The notes under the pieces are model-generated. The model was given only the letters and a program-made list of their open reading frames with translations. It had not been told where the DNA came from and ran no database searches. This document shows, in pieces, positions 1 through 9,734 of a stretch of DNA of 64,000 bases. Position 1 is the first letter of the stretch, and the number at the start of each line of letters is the position of its first letter. The stretch is from Thermogymnomonas acidicola JCM 13583 (GTDB lineage Archaea; Thermoplasmatota; Thermoplasmata; Thermoplasmatales; Thermoplasmataceae): assembly GCF_001316105.1 (NCBI RefSeq), contig NZ_BBCP01000004.1, positions 83,752 to 147,751 of the forward strand, given 5' to 3'. A program made the translations under genes and the position numbers.

Positions 1-1
1 C

Positions 2-154
2 ATGGCCCAGGAGGCCCTGGGCATCCCGGGCATGTCGGAGCCGTGTGCCCTCCTGGCCCTGGGCCCCACCTCCAGGATCCTCTTTCCGAAGGAATCGTTT
101 CACTCGAAGGTGACAGTCGCGGCTGCGTTCGCACACAGGCCCTCCGGCCATGGG
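2..154 (+). CDS. cbiG: CbiG C-terminal fragment (cobalt-precorrin-5A hydrolase), partial
   Basis: The first ~50 codons resemble the C-terminal domain of CbiG, which opens the delta-lactone of cobalt-precorrin-5A in anaerobic cobalamin synthesis. The visible end has the typical SEP-A-LLA segment followed by a strand reading KVTVAAAFA. The gene enters from outside the window. The frame runs without a stop into the CbiE homology that begins near 155, so either the two are fused here or a base is missing. One extra G at 151-153 would let the ATG at 150 start CbiE as MGKVYFIG. Family assignment rests on a short fragment. Confidence 0.6.
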
Positions 155-880
155 AAGGTCTACTTCATCGGTGTGGGGCCCTCGGGCCCGGAGTACCTGA
201 CGGAGGCCGCCAGGGTGGCCATAGCCCGGAGTGACGTTGTGGCCGGCTACTCCACTCCACTCTCGGTGGTTAAGCCACTCCTGCGCAACAAGTACGTGAT
301 AACGGTCAGGTGGAAGGAGCAGGCTACTTCGATAAGCGAGGTGAAGCGCCTCTTCAGGGAGGGGGGGCACAAGATATCCTTCCTCTTCACAGGCGATTCC
401 TGCTTCAGCGAAGGCGAGCTGATCTCCCGCTTCCTGGATGAGGTGGACAGATATGAGGTGATACCGGGCATCAGCTCGGTCCAGGTGGCCTCTGCAAAGT
501 CCATGTTCCCCCCTGGAGGTGTGCAGCGTTATCTCGTTCCACGTCACGGGGGGGCCTCTGAACCAGAGGAAGGAGAGCCTGAGGTCTGTGCTTGAAAAAG
601 GGGGCTGTGCCCTGGTCCTCCCCCCAGGCCCTACGACTTCATGCCGCGGGAGGTGTCCAGGTACCTGGTTGAGAGCGGGATCCCGCCTGACCTGCCTGTA
701 AGGATAATGGAGAACCTCACAAGGGGAGACGAGAGGATCACGGATTGCACAATCGGCAGTGTCCCGGACAGGCAGTACAGCGACCTCTGCATCATGGCAC
801 TTGGCAGGAGCCCCCTGCCACTGGATTACATACTTTCCGGGTCAGGGCAGGAGCAGCCGGCAGACGTTAAAAATAAATAA
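155..880 (+). CDS. cbiE: CbiE, cobalt-precorrin-7 C5-methyltransferase, two frameshifts
   Basis: SAM-dependent tetrapyrrole methylase of cobalamin biosynthesis. The N-terminal IGVGPSGPEYLT segment, the FTGDSCFSEGE loop and the VIPGISSVQ segment are typical of CbiE. The frame breaks at the C6 run near 508-513, where five C would continue into V-I-S-F-H, the usual strand before the Gly-rich turn. It breaks again at the C6 run near 620-625, where seven C would restore the frame into YDFMPREVSRYLVE. With both corrected the protein is about 240 residues, normal for the family, and ends at TAA 878-880. No CbiT domain follows; an intron-bearing tRNA lies 20 bp downstream. Confidence 0.8.
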
Positions 881-900
881 TATTTACCGATTAGGCACCA

Positions 901-1002
901 CCCGGCTTAGCTCAGTTGGTAGAGCGGCGGACTGTAGAGGAATCTCCTTAATGGAATACCGCCGTAATCCGCAGGTCTCCGGTTCGAGTCCGGAAGCCGG
1001 GA
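901..1002 (+). tRNA. tRNA-Tyr (GTA) with a 29-nt intron
   Basis: Cloverleaf: acceptor CCCGGCT pairs with AGCCGGG at 995-1001, discriminator A1002; D-stem GCTC/GAGC; anticodon stem GCGGA/TCCGC; T-arm TCCGG-TTCGAGT-CCGGA. The anticodon GTA is at 934-936. Bases 938-966 interrupt the anticodon loop right after position 37, the canonical site for an archaeal intron cut by the splicing endonuclease. CCA is not encoded. C1-G72 is the identity pair expected of archaeal tRNA-Tyr. Confidence 0.95.
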
Positions 1003-1306
1003 TCCCAATATTTTGTATCGGTGGTGTGGGCGGGGGGGAGGCCTGAAGCAGTTCAGGGATGCCATTGAATGGGGGCGCAAGCCGGTTCCATTGGGCGGGA
1101 ATTGGCCTGTGGCGCGCCTGGTGGTAGGGAGCATGGTCGCGGGCCCGGTCCCCCCCATGACGGTGTAGGGGGCAGTATGGCCATATCCACTCCCACTCCC
1201 TGTTGAGCGGTGTTACTGCGAGGTGCGGATTTCCCGTTTCTCCGCTGGCAGTGGTGCGTAGCCGGGTGATCGCCTTCCCCCCCGCTTCCAGTGTCAATAG
1301 TGGGTA
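1003..1306. other. non-coding stretch
   Basis: About 300 bp between tRNA-Tyr and the end of trmI. I see no convincing gene, repeat or RNA fold. Reading frames that cross the tRNA from the opposite strand are spurious translations of the tRNA. Confidence 0.6.
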
Positions 1307-2093
1307 TCAGAAACTCTGCAGCTCCATCCCGGAGAGCCTGATGTAGAAGGATATGAAGCCCGTGTGCCCTATGACGTTGTTGTCCGGCCTGGTGGAGCCT
1401 GGCCTAACGATGATGTTCTCCTTGCGCAGGGTGCATGATTCAACGAGCATGAGGTGCGTGTCCCTGCTGGCCTCAAGCGTCCTCTCCACCTGGTTGTACG
1501 TGGGGGGGGAGTAACAGACAACCATGCCGCCTGGCCTGCACAGCTCGGATGCCCTCTCCAGGTAGTCCCATGGCTGCGGCAGGTCGAGGAAAACGGCATC
1601 GAAACCATCACCCCCCCTCTGAACCGAGTGGATATCGGAGTTTACGAGTTCCCAGTTGTCTGCATCCGTGAAGCGTGAGGAGTTCGACCTGGCCAGGGAT
1701 ATGGCCTGTGCGTCCGTGTCTGCGCTAACGAGCCTCCCCCCCGAGGGCCCTATTATTGAGAGGAGCACTGCGGAGAGTGCGCCAGAGCCCACGCCGCTCT
1801 CCAGGACGCGGGAGCCGCTCCTCACCCCCCCGCGCGGAGTGCCATGTAGCCGCGTCCCAGGGCTGTATTATCTGGGCCTTCCTCGCCATGACTGCCGGCA
1901 GGTCGCATGGGTTCGGCCTCTCGGCCACGAACACATCCCCCCCTCCGAGCCTCAGCGTGTCTCCGGGTGATGGGTCACTTGTGAAGAGTGCACTGAACCT
2001 CTGGCCACCCACGGTGGCATAGCCGTCCGAGAGGGTGCCCTTCCTCCTGTTGCCTATCAGGAAGAGTTCACCGCCTGCATAGTAGCCCACCAT
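1307..2093 (-). CDS. trmI: TrmI, tRNA (adenine-58-N1)-methyltransferase, frameshifted
   Basis: Class I SAM methyltransferase that modifies A58 (and A57 in archaea) of the tRNA T-loop. The C-terminal part has the SAM site VLESGVGSGALS, the acidic VSADTD strand, the catalytic DLPQPWDYL loop and CYSPPTYNQV. In the family the last is usually SPT-NQ, so one Pro looks inserted at the G8 run 1502-1509. The N-terminal part (QIIQPWDA segment) is in another frame and joins near 1815-1830 at the C7 run. ATG 2093 is a possible start. The frame upstream is open and continuous with glycerate kinase, so the true junction is unclear. Confidence 0.8.
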
Positions 2094-3384
2094 TATGTCG
2101 GAAACGTTGTTGCCTGTCCTTCCGGTCACTATGGCACTGTCCCTGGACATTAGGAGCGTGCCGCTGTCGCTCCCTGCGAGGTACCGCTCCACCTCATCAC
2201 GGCCCACCCTCTCCCTCAGCCAGTTATCCGATATCCCACCTGCTGCATCTGAACGGCCGTCGATGCCGTCCGTGCCGAAGCACGCCAGGAGGAAGTCCTC
2301 GTCATCACCCATCTCCTCCATGAACCTCAGGACGAGCTCCTGGGCCCTCCCTCCCCCCCTGCCGTTTCCCCCCCTCACCTGCACCGTTGTCTCGCCCCCC
2401 CCGCACACAAACCAGAACGGTGATCCCCCCCTGAGCGAGTAGGCCTGCCTCAGGGCCTGGGCGAGCCTGCGGGAAAATTCAGATACCTCTCCCCCCCTGA
2501 GGTTGCTACCGAACGAGACGAAGTCCACGCGCCTGCTGGCCAGGTACCTTATGCCTGACTGCACGAAGTCTGAGTTGCTCAGCACGATCTGCTGCTCCAC
2601 CCTTTCGAAGTACCTCGGGTCGCTCCTCTCACCCACCTGCTGCACCATGACCCCCCCTGGGAGGCACCTCTCCCTGAACTTACGCAGAGCCTCCTCAACC
2701 CTCCTGGTGTCCCTAAGCATGGTGAGGGGGGGCCCGCTGGCGATCACCGAGAGGTCATCGCCCATCACGTCAGAAACAACGAGACCGTGTACCCTTGCTG
2801 GGTAGAGCATGACAGCAAGGCCACCCGCCTTAACCCTGGACATCAGGCCCTCACGGCGTTCAGTTCATATATGTCCCCCCCACCCGCATCCATGACGCAC
2901 CTGCTCACCTCCATGATCCTCTCAGCATCCAGGCCCTGGGCGGGCAGCTCGAACATGGCCGACCCTCCGCCTGAAATGAGTACGAGGACATCGTCGCCCT
3001 CGCCGAACGGGCCCAGGTGCTCAATGGAGAGCTGCGCTGCCTCCACTGATTTCTGCGACACGTCCGGGTGTGTTGCCGTGTAGACCTCCAGATCATGGCC
3101 CTCGACCCATATGTCCTCACCCTCTGGCACAACCACTGCCGCCCTGCTGTACTTCCCCCCCCGAGCGCCCTCCTTGCGCCCTCGAACATGGCCTGCGATG
3201 CCTTTCCGAAGGCCAGTACCTTTACGCTTTCGCCAAGTTTGAGACCCCCCCTAACTGCGCCCTCCACCCTCAGGGCCGGGTCGTTCTCGGCTAGCATGCT
3301 CTCTATGAGGTCGAGGGCTTCCTTCCTCCTCTGCGTTTTCTCGATCCTATCCCTGTTCTTCACCACGGGTGGACGCATGCTCAC
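2094..3384 (-). CDS. glycerate 2-kinase (MOFRL family), frameshifted
   Basis: ATP-dependent kinase giving 2-phosphoglycerate, the step that returns carbon from the non-phosphorylative Entner-Doudoroff branch to glycolysis in Thermoplasmata. Visible motifs are LISGGGSAM, SDVMGDDLSVIASGP, GGGETTV, the TDGIDGRSDAAGG segment and TGRTGNNVSD near the end. Breaks lie near 3157-3165 (C8 run) and near 2848, where GGGCCC appears to have lost a base. The rebuilt protein is about 430 residues, usual for the family. It is divergent from the DUF1028 gene (45 bp apart). Its frame runs into TrmI without a stop, probably an artefact or a close overlap. Confidence 0.85.
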
Positions 3385-3429
3385 ATGAGCAGCATGCGTT
3401 AAAAGTAGTTATCCATTCACCATGGGCAA

Positions 3430-4067
3430 ATGACATACTCTGTTGTTTCGTACGATCCGGAGAGGAAGGAGTGGGGAGTGGCCGTGGCATCGAGGTTCCT
3501 GTCCGTGGGCTCCGTTGTGCCGTGGGCCAGGGCAGGGAGGGGGGGTGCGGTGGCAACGCAGGCGTTCGCCAACTACACCTACGGCCCGAGGGCACTGAAG
3601 TTGCTGGGCACCATGGGTGCAGCGGAGACGCTGAGGCTGCTCCTCTCATCCGACCCTGACAGGGAGAGGAGGCAGGTTGCCTGGTGGACTGGAAGGGAGA
3701 CGTGGCAGTGCACACCGGGAGCCAGTGCATGGAGTACGCCGGCCACATGACGGGAAGGAACTTCTCAGTCCAGGGCAACATACTGGCAGGCGAGAGCGTC
3801 CTGAAGGCAATGATGGAGGCCATGGAGAGGCAGGGGGGGCCGCTGGAGGAGAGGCTGGTCAGTGCCCTGGAGGCAGCAGAGGCCAGCGGAGGGGGGGATA
3901 GGAGGGGGGGTAGGCAGAGCGCTGCCCTGCTGATCGTCTCGCTCACAAGGGAGTTCGAACCGGGCTCCTCCAAGTTCATGGACATAAGGGTGGAGGATTC
4001 CATGGAACCGGTCAAGGAGCTTGCCAGGCTCAGGGACCTCTGGCTCGATACCTTCTTCAGGGAGTGA
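3430..4067 (+). CDS. DUF1028 family protein, frameshifted
   Basis: About 213 residues with the characteristic start MTYSVVSYDPERKEWGVAVA, then SVVPWARAG and ATQAFAN, and a second half with HTG-QC and VQGNILAG. DUF1028 proteins have an Ntn-hydrolase-like fold; their substrate is not established. The frame breaks near 3680, where GTTGCC would read R-Q-V-G-L-V-D with one more G. The end of this gene carries a GGAG-type ribosome site for the next gene, and TTG 4072 follows the stop by 4 bp, so the two are probably cotranscribed. Confidence 0.8.
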
Positions 4068-4071
4068 TCTC

Positions 4072-4601
4072 TTGTACAACATAGGAGTGATAGGGGGGGG
4101 AGCAGGCCGGAGAAGAGGTACCTGGAGATCGCCGAGGAGATCGGGAGGCTGCTGGCAAGGAGGGGGGGCTGCAGGGTCTTCTGCGGCGGCCTCACAGGAG
4201 TGATGGAGTACGTGGCCAAGGGCGTGAGCGAGGAGGGTGGCATAGTCGTTGGCTTCCTGCCAGGCATGAGTGCGGTCAACGGGAACCACTACCTCACTGT
4301 ACCTGTGCCCACGGGCATGGGCTACCTGAGGAACTTCCTAATCGTCAGGGCTTCTGAGGCTGTAATAGCGATAGACGGATCCACGGGAACGCTCTCTGAG
4401 GCGGCCTTCACTGTGAGCGAGGGGGGGAAGTCCCTGGTGCACATAGGTCCCATACCAGTAAGGAAGTCAAAGGAGAATGAGGGAGAGGTCCTTGAGGCCA
4501 GGACGCCAGAGGAGGCCGTTGACCTGGCCATCAGTGAGGCGAGCAAGCAGAGGGAGAGGGACCTCAAGAAAGACCAGTTCTGGAGCGGGACGTTCTGGTG
4601 A
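4072..4601 (+). CDS. TIGR00725/LOG-like nucleotide-binding protein, frameshifted
   Basis: Small Rossmann-fold protein of the LOG/lysine-decarboxylase-like superfamily. It has the N-terminal I-G-V-I-GG-S segment, CGGLTGVMEYVAKG, the VPTGMGYLRNFLIV strand and IDGSTGTLSEAAF; the last two are the family's binding-loop hallmarks. The G8 run 4093-4100 breaks the frame, and six G would give GGSRPEKRYLE. TTG 4072 has a Shine-Dalgarno-like GGAGTG inside the preceding gene. Cytokinin-type LOG enzymes carry a PGGxGTxxE motif, here degenerate, so activity as a nucleotide 5'-monophosphate phosphoribohydrolase is uncertain. Confidence 0.75.
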
Positions 4602-4925
4602 AAACCCCCCCGATTAAGGACGCCAGGAAGTCCGCAGCCCTTGAGTGGCGCCTCTCAGCAACTGCCCTGTAGAGCAGGTTTCCGAGGCCTGTCACCTGCA
4701 GGAACAGGAGCGCAGGCAGGAGGGGGGGAACAGGTTCTCCTTACGCTTCGCTATCTCCAGCACCGCGTCGAACCCAACGTATTTCCCGCTCTCAGTGATC
4801 AGAATGACGCCCTCCAGCCCCGAGGGATCACCCACCTCGGATGCCCTCACCAGCTCCGAGGGGGGGTCAAGGGCGCCTGCAGAGACGCTGCACAGGCGGC
4901 ATGTGTCATCGTACATTACTTTCAA
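4564..4925 (-). CDS. DCC family (DUF393) thiol-disulfide oxidoreductase-like protein, frameshifted
   Basis: The N-terminus reads M-K-V-M-Y-D-D-T-C-R-L-C, the DxxCxLC motif of the DUF393/DCC family of predicted thiol-disulfide oxidoreductases. The frame breaks at the G7 run 4732-4738, where five G would continue LFPLLPALLFLQVTG, and the tail has the family's YR-A-ER pattern. TTG 4925 overlaps the last 20 bp of thiI, so it is translationally coupled to a sulfurtransferase. The C-terminus overlaps the convergent LOG-like gene, and its exact stop is unsure because of another 7-base run near 4606. Confidence 0.6.
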
Positions 4926-6388
4926 CCCTCTCCTCCTCCACCAGCTTCCTTATGGACCTCTGGTCGGAGTAGAGCGCCCTTGCACCCATGTTCTTGATCT
5001 TCAGCGCCGCATAGGCGCTCTGGAGGCCAGTGCTGCAGTATACCACGTAAGTCTTGTTTGTTCCGTTCTTCCTCACGAAGTCCTCAACGTCGCGCACATC
5101 CACGTTCAGGGCCCCCGGGACATGCCACCTCTCGTATTCCTCCTTCCTCCTGAGGTCAATGATCACCGAGCCCACCATGCTCTCCTTCCTCCTCACGCTC
5201 TCCACCGAGTTCCTCTCCGTGAACTCGTGCACCTGGGAGAACCTGATCCTGGTGGCACCCTCAAGCAGGTGGGATACGTCCCCCCCGAACGTGGCTTCCT
5301 CCCTATCCACTGCCTCGGCGTCCACCGCAGTGCTGGGCCTGTCAGAGAATATGCTGCAGAACTCGCCCGGGTTGTAGTCGGGGAACGTGCCTATATACCT
5401 GGCCAGGGCCACTATCTGTTCCTTGTCCATCCCTATCAGTGGCCTGAACACTGGAAGGCCTATGCCGTGCTCTGCTGCCAGCAGGTTCTCTGCTGTCTGC
5501 GATGAGACCTGCCCAAGCGATTCGCCCGTCACTATGCCCGCATAGCCGTTCTCAGGAGAGAGGCGCTCTGCCATTCTGTAGAGTAACCTCTTGAACGTGA
5601 CATGTGAGTTCCTGAACCTGGTGTGGTCAGTGAGTGCCTCCACCAGCTTCGAGCCGTCCACGATGAATATGGTGCCATCGTACCCGAAGGACCAGTTGTC
5701 AACGAGCCTTGACACCACGTTCAGGAATGCTGTTGTGTCCACAGGGTGCGCCAGCGAGCAGAATAGAATGTCCACTGGCTCCCGCGCTTCATCATCATCC
5801 AGGCAGCCACGGGAGAGTCTATGCCCCCCCCTGAGACAAGTGCAACAAGCCTCCCCCCCTGTGAACCCAGCGGCAGGCCACCTGGCCCCCCCTCTATCTC
5901 CTGCCCGTAGAAGAAGGCCAAGTTGTCCCTCACCTCCACCTTCACCTCCACCTGTGGCCTCTCCAGGTCCACACCCCCCCTGGCGAACGGCAGCAGGGCC
6001 GCCCCCCCCACCTGCACCGACACGTCCATGGAGGTGAAGGGGGGGTGGTTTCCCATGCGCCTTGAGCGCACTGCGAAGTACTTGTCCTTCACTGCTTCTG
6101 AGAAAACAAGTGTGGCTGCAGAGACTATCTCGTCCAGGGACTGGAACCTCATCCTCAGTGCGAAGGAGAAGGACTTCACGCCGAACACCCTGCGGAGAGC
6201 CTTCGCCACGGCCCTGGCATCCACGTAGCCCTCGACGTAGACCCTTCCGTAGCCCCCCCTCCTCACCGTTGCAGGTTCCCCCCCTCCTTCAGCAGGGAAT
6301 AGGTTATGTTTTCCATCAGTTTCTTCTCCATGCTGTTCCTGGCCCTGGTTCCCTTCAGACCTATCTCGGAGTACCTGACTATCACCAC
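4906..6388 (-). CDS. thiI: ThiI, tRNA 4-thiouridine synthase with C-terminal rhodanese domain, frameshifted
   Basis: Order of domains: NFLD-like start (VRYSEIGLKG), THUMP domain, PP-loop ATP-pyrophosphatase, then a rhodanese domain with the active loop VVYCSTGLQS. It adenylates U8 of tRNA and transfers sulfur; in some organisms it also serves thiazole synthesis. The PP-loop reads SGGGIDSPVA instead of SGGIDSPVA because of the C8 run 5824-5831. GEFCSIFSDRP carries the conserved partner Cys. Frame breaks lie near 5778-5790 and 6265-6290. The start may be GTG 6388 (VVIVRYSEI) or an upstream ATG at 6454. The downstream DCC-family gene overlaps. Confidence 0.9.
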
Positions 6389-6543
6389 CGGCTCAAGCCT
6401 GCCGTGACCCGTGGGAGTCAGACCCGCACCCCCCCCAGAGAAGATGCGTCCCATGGTGTAAACGTATCTCCGGTGTTCACAGCACGATCCATCTGTGCCT
6501 GAGGTATCAGCAATACCTTTATCCGTTTAACGCATGTATCCAT

Positions 6544-6903
6544 ATGTACAGGATCCGGTGCAACAGATGCGAGGGCACCGGCTACGTGGAAGATGACGGG
6601 AGAAAGGAAATCTGCCCCCCCGTATGCTTGGGAATAGGGTCTGTGGAGGACACGGACGAGGAGGGCAGGAGGGCCTCCATCCTGAGATCGAAGAGGTTCT
6701 ACCACGCACTGTTCGCACTGGTCGTTGCGTTTGTCATTTACTACGTGATATTCCTCTACTATTACTTCACCTACCACCCGGGCACAATAATAACCGTCAT
6801 AGTGCTCCTGGTTGGCCACCTCTCCATGATCCTGGTATTCTTCGCCTACATCTTCCTCCTGATCTTCAGGGAGAGGGCCACAGAGGGTGCGGTCAGGAGA
6901 TGA
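6544..6903 (+). CDS. small membrane protein with DnaJ-type zinc ribbon
   Basis: 119 residues. The N-terminal 40 residues have [10 protein letters not shown] and, after correction, CPVCLGIG: two CxxCxGxG elements like half of a DnaJ cysteine-rich domain. As written the second is CPPVC because of the C7 run 6615-6621. Two hydrophobic segments follow, about residues 55-75 and 83-108, so the zinc ribbon probably sits on the cytoplasmic face. No known function. It converges on hemQ with an 11-bp overlap. Confidence 0.7.
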   Translation: MYRIRCNRCEGTGYVEDDGRKEICPPVCLGIGSVEDTDEEGRRASILRSKRFYHALFALVVAFVIYYVIFLYYYFTYHPGTIITVIVLLVGHLSMILVFFAYIFLLIFRERATEGAVRR

Positions 6904-7544
6904 GTGAGCCTAGGAATATTGGCGTCTCCTTCACGATCCATTTCCTGGCCCTTGCCTCGCGAAGCTTTTCCGTAACATGGGACCAGTTGAGCAAGGAATC
7001 CGTCTCGTACATCACCACGAATTCCTGGTCCCCTATGCCGAAGGAGTATGTGGTGTAGGACCTTATGTCCTTGTTCTCCGGGTGCTGCACGGCCATGCGT
7101 ATATGCTCCTGGAGTATCTCCTTCCTCTCCTCGAAGCCTATGAGATACCAGTCAGGTGTCTTGCTCATGGGGGTATGCGATGAAGTACTTCTTGGGCTCC
7201 CTTGTCAGGGTGTCCTCTGGCTTCGCCCCCCCGTCCCTGAGGTACGGGGAGCCTTCGTATATGGACATCATGCTGTACGAGGCCCTGATCAGGCCAGCGC
7301 CCCCCCTGCCCAGTGCAGCTGCCTTGACCTCGGCAAAAGATTCGGGCCTCCTGGAGGAGAACCACAGGATGATGTCCGCATCCCACCTTAGGGACGAGTA
7401 GAAGTGCAGGTTTATCAGGTCTTCAGGATACCCCCCCTCCCTCTCAAGTATCCTGGCCCTGGCCCCTTCCATATCTGCCGGCCTTGACCAGGCCTCATCT
7501 GTCCAGGAGAGGCACAGGACTGATATGTAGATCTCACCGCCCAA
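6893..7544 (-). CDS. HemQ/chlorite dismutase-like heme protein, frameshifted
   Basis: Chlorite-dismutase-family protein of the HemQ type. Visible features are the [20 protein letters not shown] strand-helix, the [20 protein letters not shown] region and the diagnostic [17 protein letters not shown] segment, which is intact once C5 at 7170-7174 is read as four. In Gram-positive bacteria HemQ makes heme from coproheme; archaeal members are presumed heme-binding. About 216 residues, TTG start at 7544. It is divergent from the HPPD operon, with a 150-bp AT-rich space between. Confidence 0.8.
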
Positions 7545-7666
7545 GCCTATCGTCCCTAGATCGCATCCTCTTACAAATCAGTTTCCAGCCCTGCAGTGTG
7601 CTGAGTGACATGCATGAGCGTGATAAACAATCGCATACAGACGCAGATATTTTCTGAATAGAAAAA

Positions 7667-7673
7667 TTATATA
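7667..7673 (+). promoter_or_regulatory. TATA box of the tyrosine-degradation operon
   Basis: AT-rich TTATATA centred 25 bp before ATG 7695, the archaeal TATA-to-start distance for a leaderless transcript. No Shine-Dalgarno sequence precedes the ATG. Confidence 0.6.
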
Positions 7674-7694
7674 CCCAGTAAGCAATATTAAAAT

Positions 7695-8812
7695 ATGGAA
7701 GAGGAGAACCTTTTCAACACCGTGAAGTCCGTTGAATTCTATGTTGGCTCCGCAAAGCACTGGGCCTACTTTCACCAGATGGCCATGGGGGGGTTCCGCC
7801 CTGTGGCTACGCCGGCCCCCCCGAGACAGGGGGGGTCAGGGACAGGGTCTCATACATCCTCGAGCAGAACGGCATAAGGCTCATATTCACGAGCTTCCTC
7901 GATCCCAGGTCGCCCATAGGGGGGGAGCACGTGAGGCTCCACGGGGATGGGATAAAGGACATAACCATGGACGTTCCTGACCTCGATGAGACCATAAATG
8001 GCCTCAACAGGAGGGGGGGAGTTGTGAAGGTCAGGAACCTCAGCACACTCAGGACCGACTGGGGGGGGAAGCTCAGGACCGGGGGGGAGGTGCCAACCTA
8101 CGGTGAGACGGTGCACACACTCCTCGACCTCTCAGATTATGACCACAACCTGCCCCCTGGCTATCAGGAGCTGGACGCCAGTGCTGAGCCAACCGGCCTC
8201 CTGAAGTTCGACCACATAGTGGGAAACGTTGAGGAGGGAAAGATGGACCCCCCCTGGGTGAACTACTACATAAAGGGAATGGGCTTCAACCAGTTGATAA
8301 GCTTCGATGACAAGCAGATAAGCACCGAGTACTCCGCGCTCAGGTCAAAGGTGGTTGAATACGGTGGCAGGAGGATCATTTTCCCGATAAACGAGCCTGC
8401 CCTGGGCCTGAAGAAGTCGCAGATCCAGGAGTACCTGGACTATTACAATTCGCCCGGTGTGCAGCACATAGCACTCCTCACGGACAACATAGTGAAGACT
8501 GTGAGCGAGCTGAAGAGGAGGGGGGGCGTGGAGTTCCTCTATACACCCGACAGCTACTACGATGACCTGGAGGAGCGCGTGGGCCACATAGGTGAGGACA
8601 TAGAGAAGCTCAGGGAACTCAGGATCCTGGTGGACAGGGACGAGCACGGGTACCTGCTCCAGATATTCACCAAGCCCATAGGTGACAGGCCCACCTTCTT
8701 CTATGAGATAATACAGAGGAAGGGTGCACAGTCCTTCGGGGGGGCAGGAAACTTCAAGGCCCTGTTCAAGTCCATCGAGGAGGAGCAGAGGAAGAGGGGG
8801 GGAAACCTCTGA
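7695..8812 (+). CDS. hpd: 4-hydroxyphenylpyruvate dioxygenase, frameshifted
   Basis: Non-heme iron enzyme converting 4-hydroxyphenylpyruvate to homogentisate. N-terminal FNTVKSVEFYVGSAKHWA, the HGDGIKDI segment with a first metal His, VQHIALLTDNI with the second His, and the C-terminal FFYEIIQRKGA with the metal Glu are all visible; FKALFKSIEEEQRKR closes the protein. Only one real frame break is needed, a lost T near 7806 (GGCTTACGCC expected); the C and G runs at 7816 and 7828 then read in frame. As written, FGGAGNF and RGGNL carry extra Gly. The stop overlaps the next start (TGATG). Confidence 0.93.
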
Positions 8813-9730
8813 TGAGGGTCGGAAGGGTCAGGTCAGACGACGGTGTCCACGCCGTCGTCTTCCGGGAAAACTCTGCTGTGCCGATATCTTCAGTGATGGA
8901 CGTGGAGGAGGGAGAGCTCCAGGGTTACCTTGTGCAGTTCGTGATGAGGAACAGGGAGAGGATAGAGAAGGCAGTTCAGGAAGAGGGGGGGCAGGGCATA
9001 GACTACCAGAGCATACTGAGCCCGATTCCCAGGATACCGTCCATAAGGGACTTCTACACGTTCGAGGAGCACGTCAGGAAGGGGGGGCGTGCCAGAAGGG
9101 GGGGCCTGGACATGGCACCGGAGTGGTACGAGATACCTGCCTTCTACTACTCCGGCACCTCCAACATATACCCGAGTGGTTCCGCTGTGAAGTACCCGAG
9201 CTACAGCCAGGAACTGGACTACGAGATGGAGGTCGGCATAGTCATAGGGAGGGAGGGCAGGGACATACAGAAGGGAGAGGCCATGGACTACGTGCTCGGC
9301 ATGGTCCTGATGAACGACTGGAGCGCCCGGGACGTGCAGAGGAAGGAGATGGCCATAGGCCTGGGCCCGGCCAAGTCCAAGGACTTCGCCACTTCAATAG
9401 GGCCATACATAGTCACAATGGACGAGATCGTGCCCAGGCAGGCGGAGAGCGCCAAGTTCGACATCACCGTCAAGGCGTACGTGAACTCCACCAAGTATTC
9501 GGAGGGGAACCTGAAGGACATGTACTGGAGCTTTGCGGACATGATCGCATGGGCCTCGAGGGACACAACACTCAGGCCCGGGGGGGACATCCTCATGAGC
9601 GGCACCGTGGCCACCGGGGGGGTGCATTCTCGAGCTCGGCCCGGAGAAGTACGGATGGATAAGGAGGGGGGGCGACCACGTGAGGATAGAGAGCGACCTA
9701 CTCGGCACCCTGGAGAATGTGGTGAGGTGA
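8812..9730 (+). CDS. fumarylacetoacetate hydrolase family protein, frameshifted at its end
   Basis: FAH-fold hydrolase that should cleave the ring-fission product at the end of homogentisate degradation. Motifs: SGTSNIYPSG, the metal ligands in ELDYEMEVGIVIGREG, MVLMNDWSARDVQ, GPAKSKDFATSIGP, and RPGGDILMSGT, where the family has PGD. That extra Gly comes from the G7 run at 9580-9586. The frame breaks at G7 9616-9622; beyond it the other frame reads CILELGPEKYGWI and ends at TGA 9728. It lies between HPPD and homogentisate dioxygenase with an ATG/TGA overlap upstream. Confidence 0.88.
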
Positions 9731-9734
9731 TCTC

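Noticed and set aside
884..1297. Antisense reading frame across tRNA-Tyr with a PDSNRRPAD-like stretch
   Set aside because: This is the translation of a tRNA gene on the opposite strand, a well-known spurious ORF pattern.
8724..9662. Long alternative frame over the FAH gene
   Set aside because: Charged, low-complexity Gly/Arg/His translation in a shifted frame; the FAH-family protein in the other frame has all motifs.
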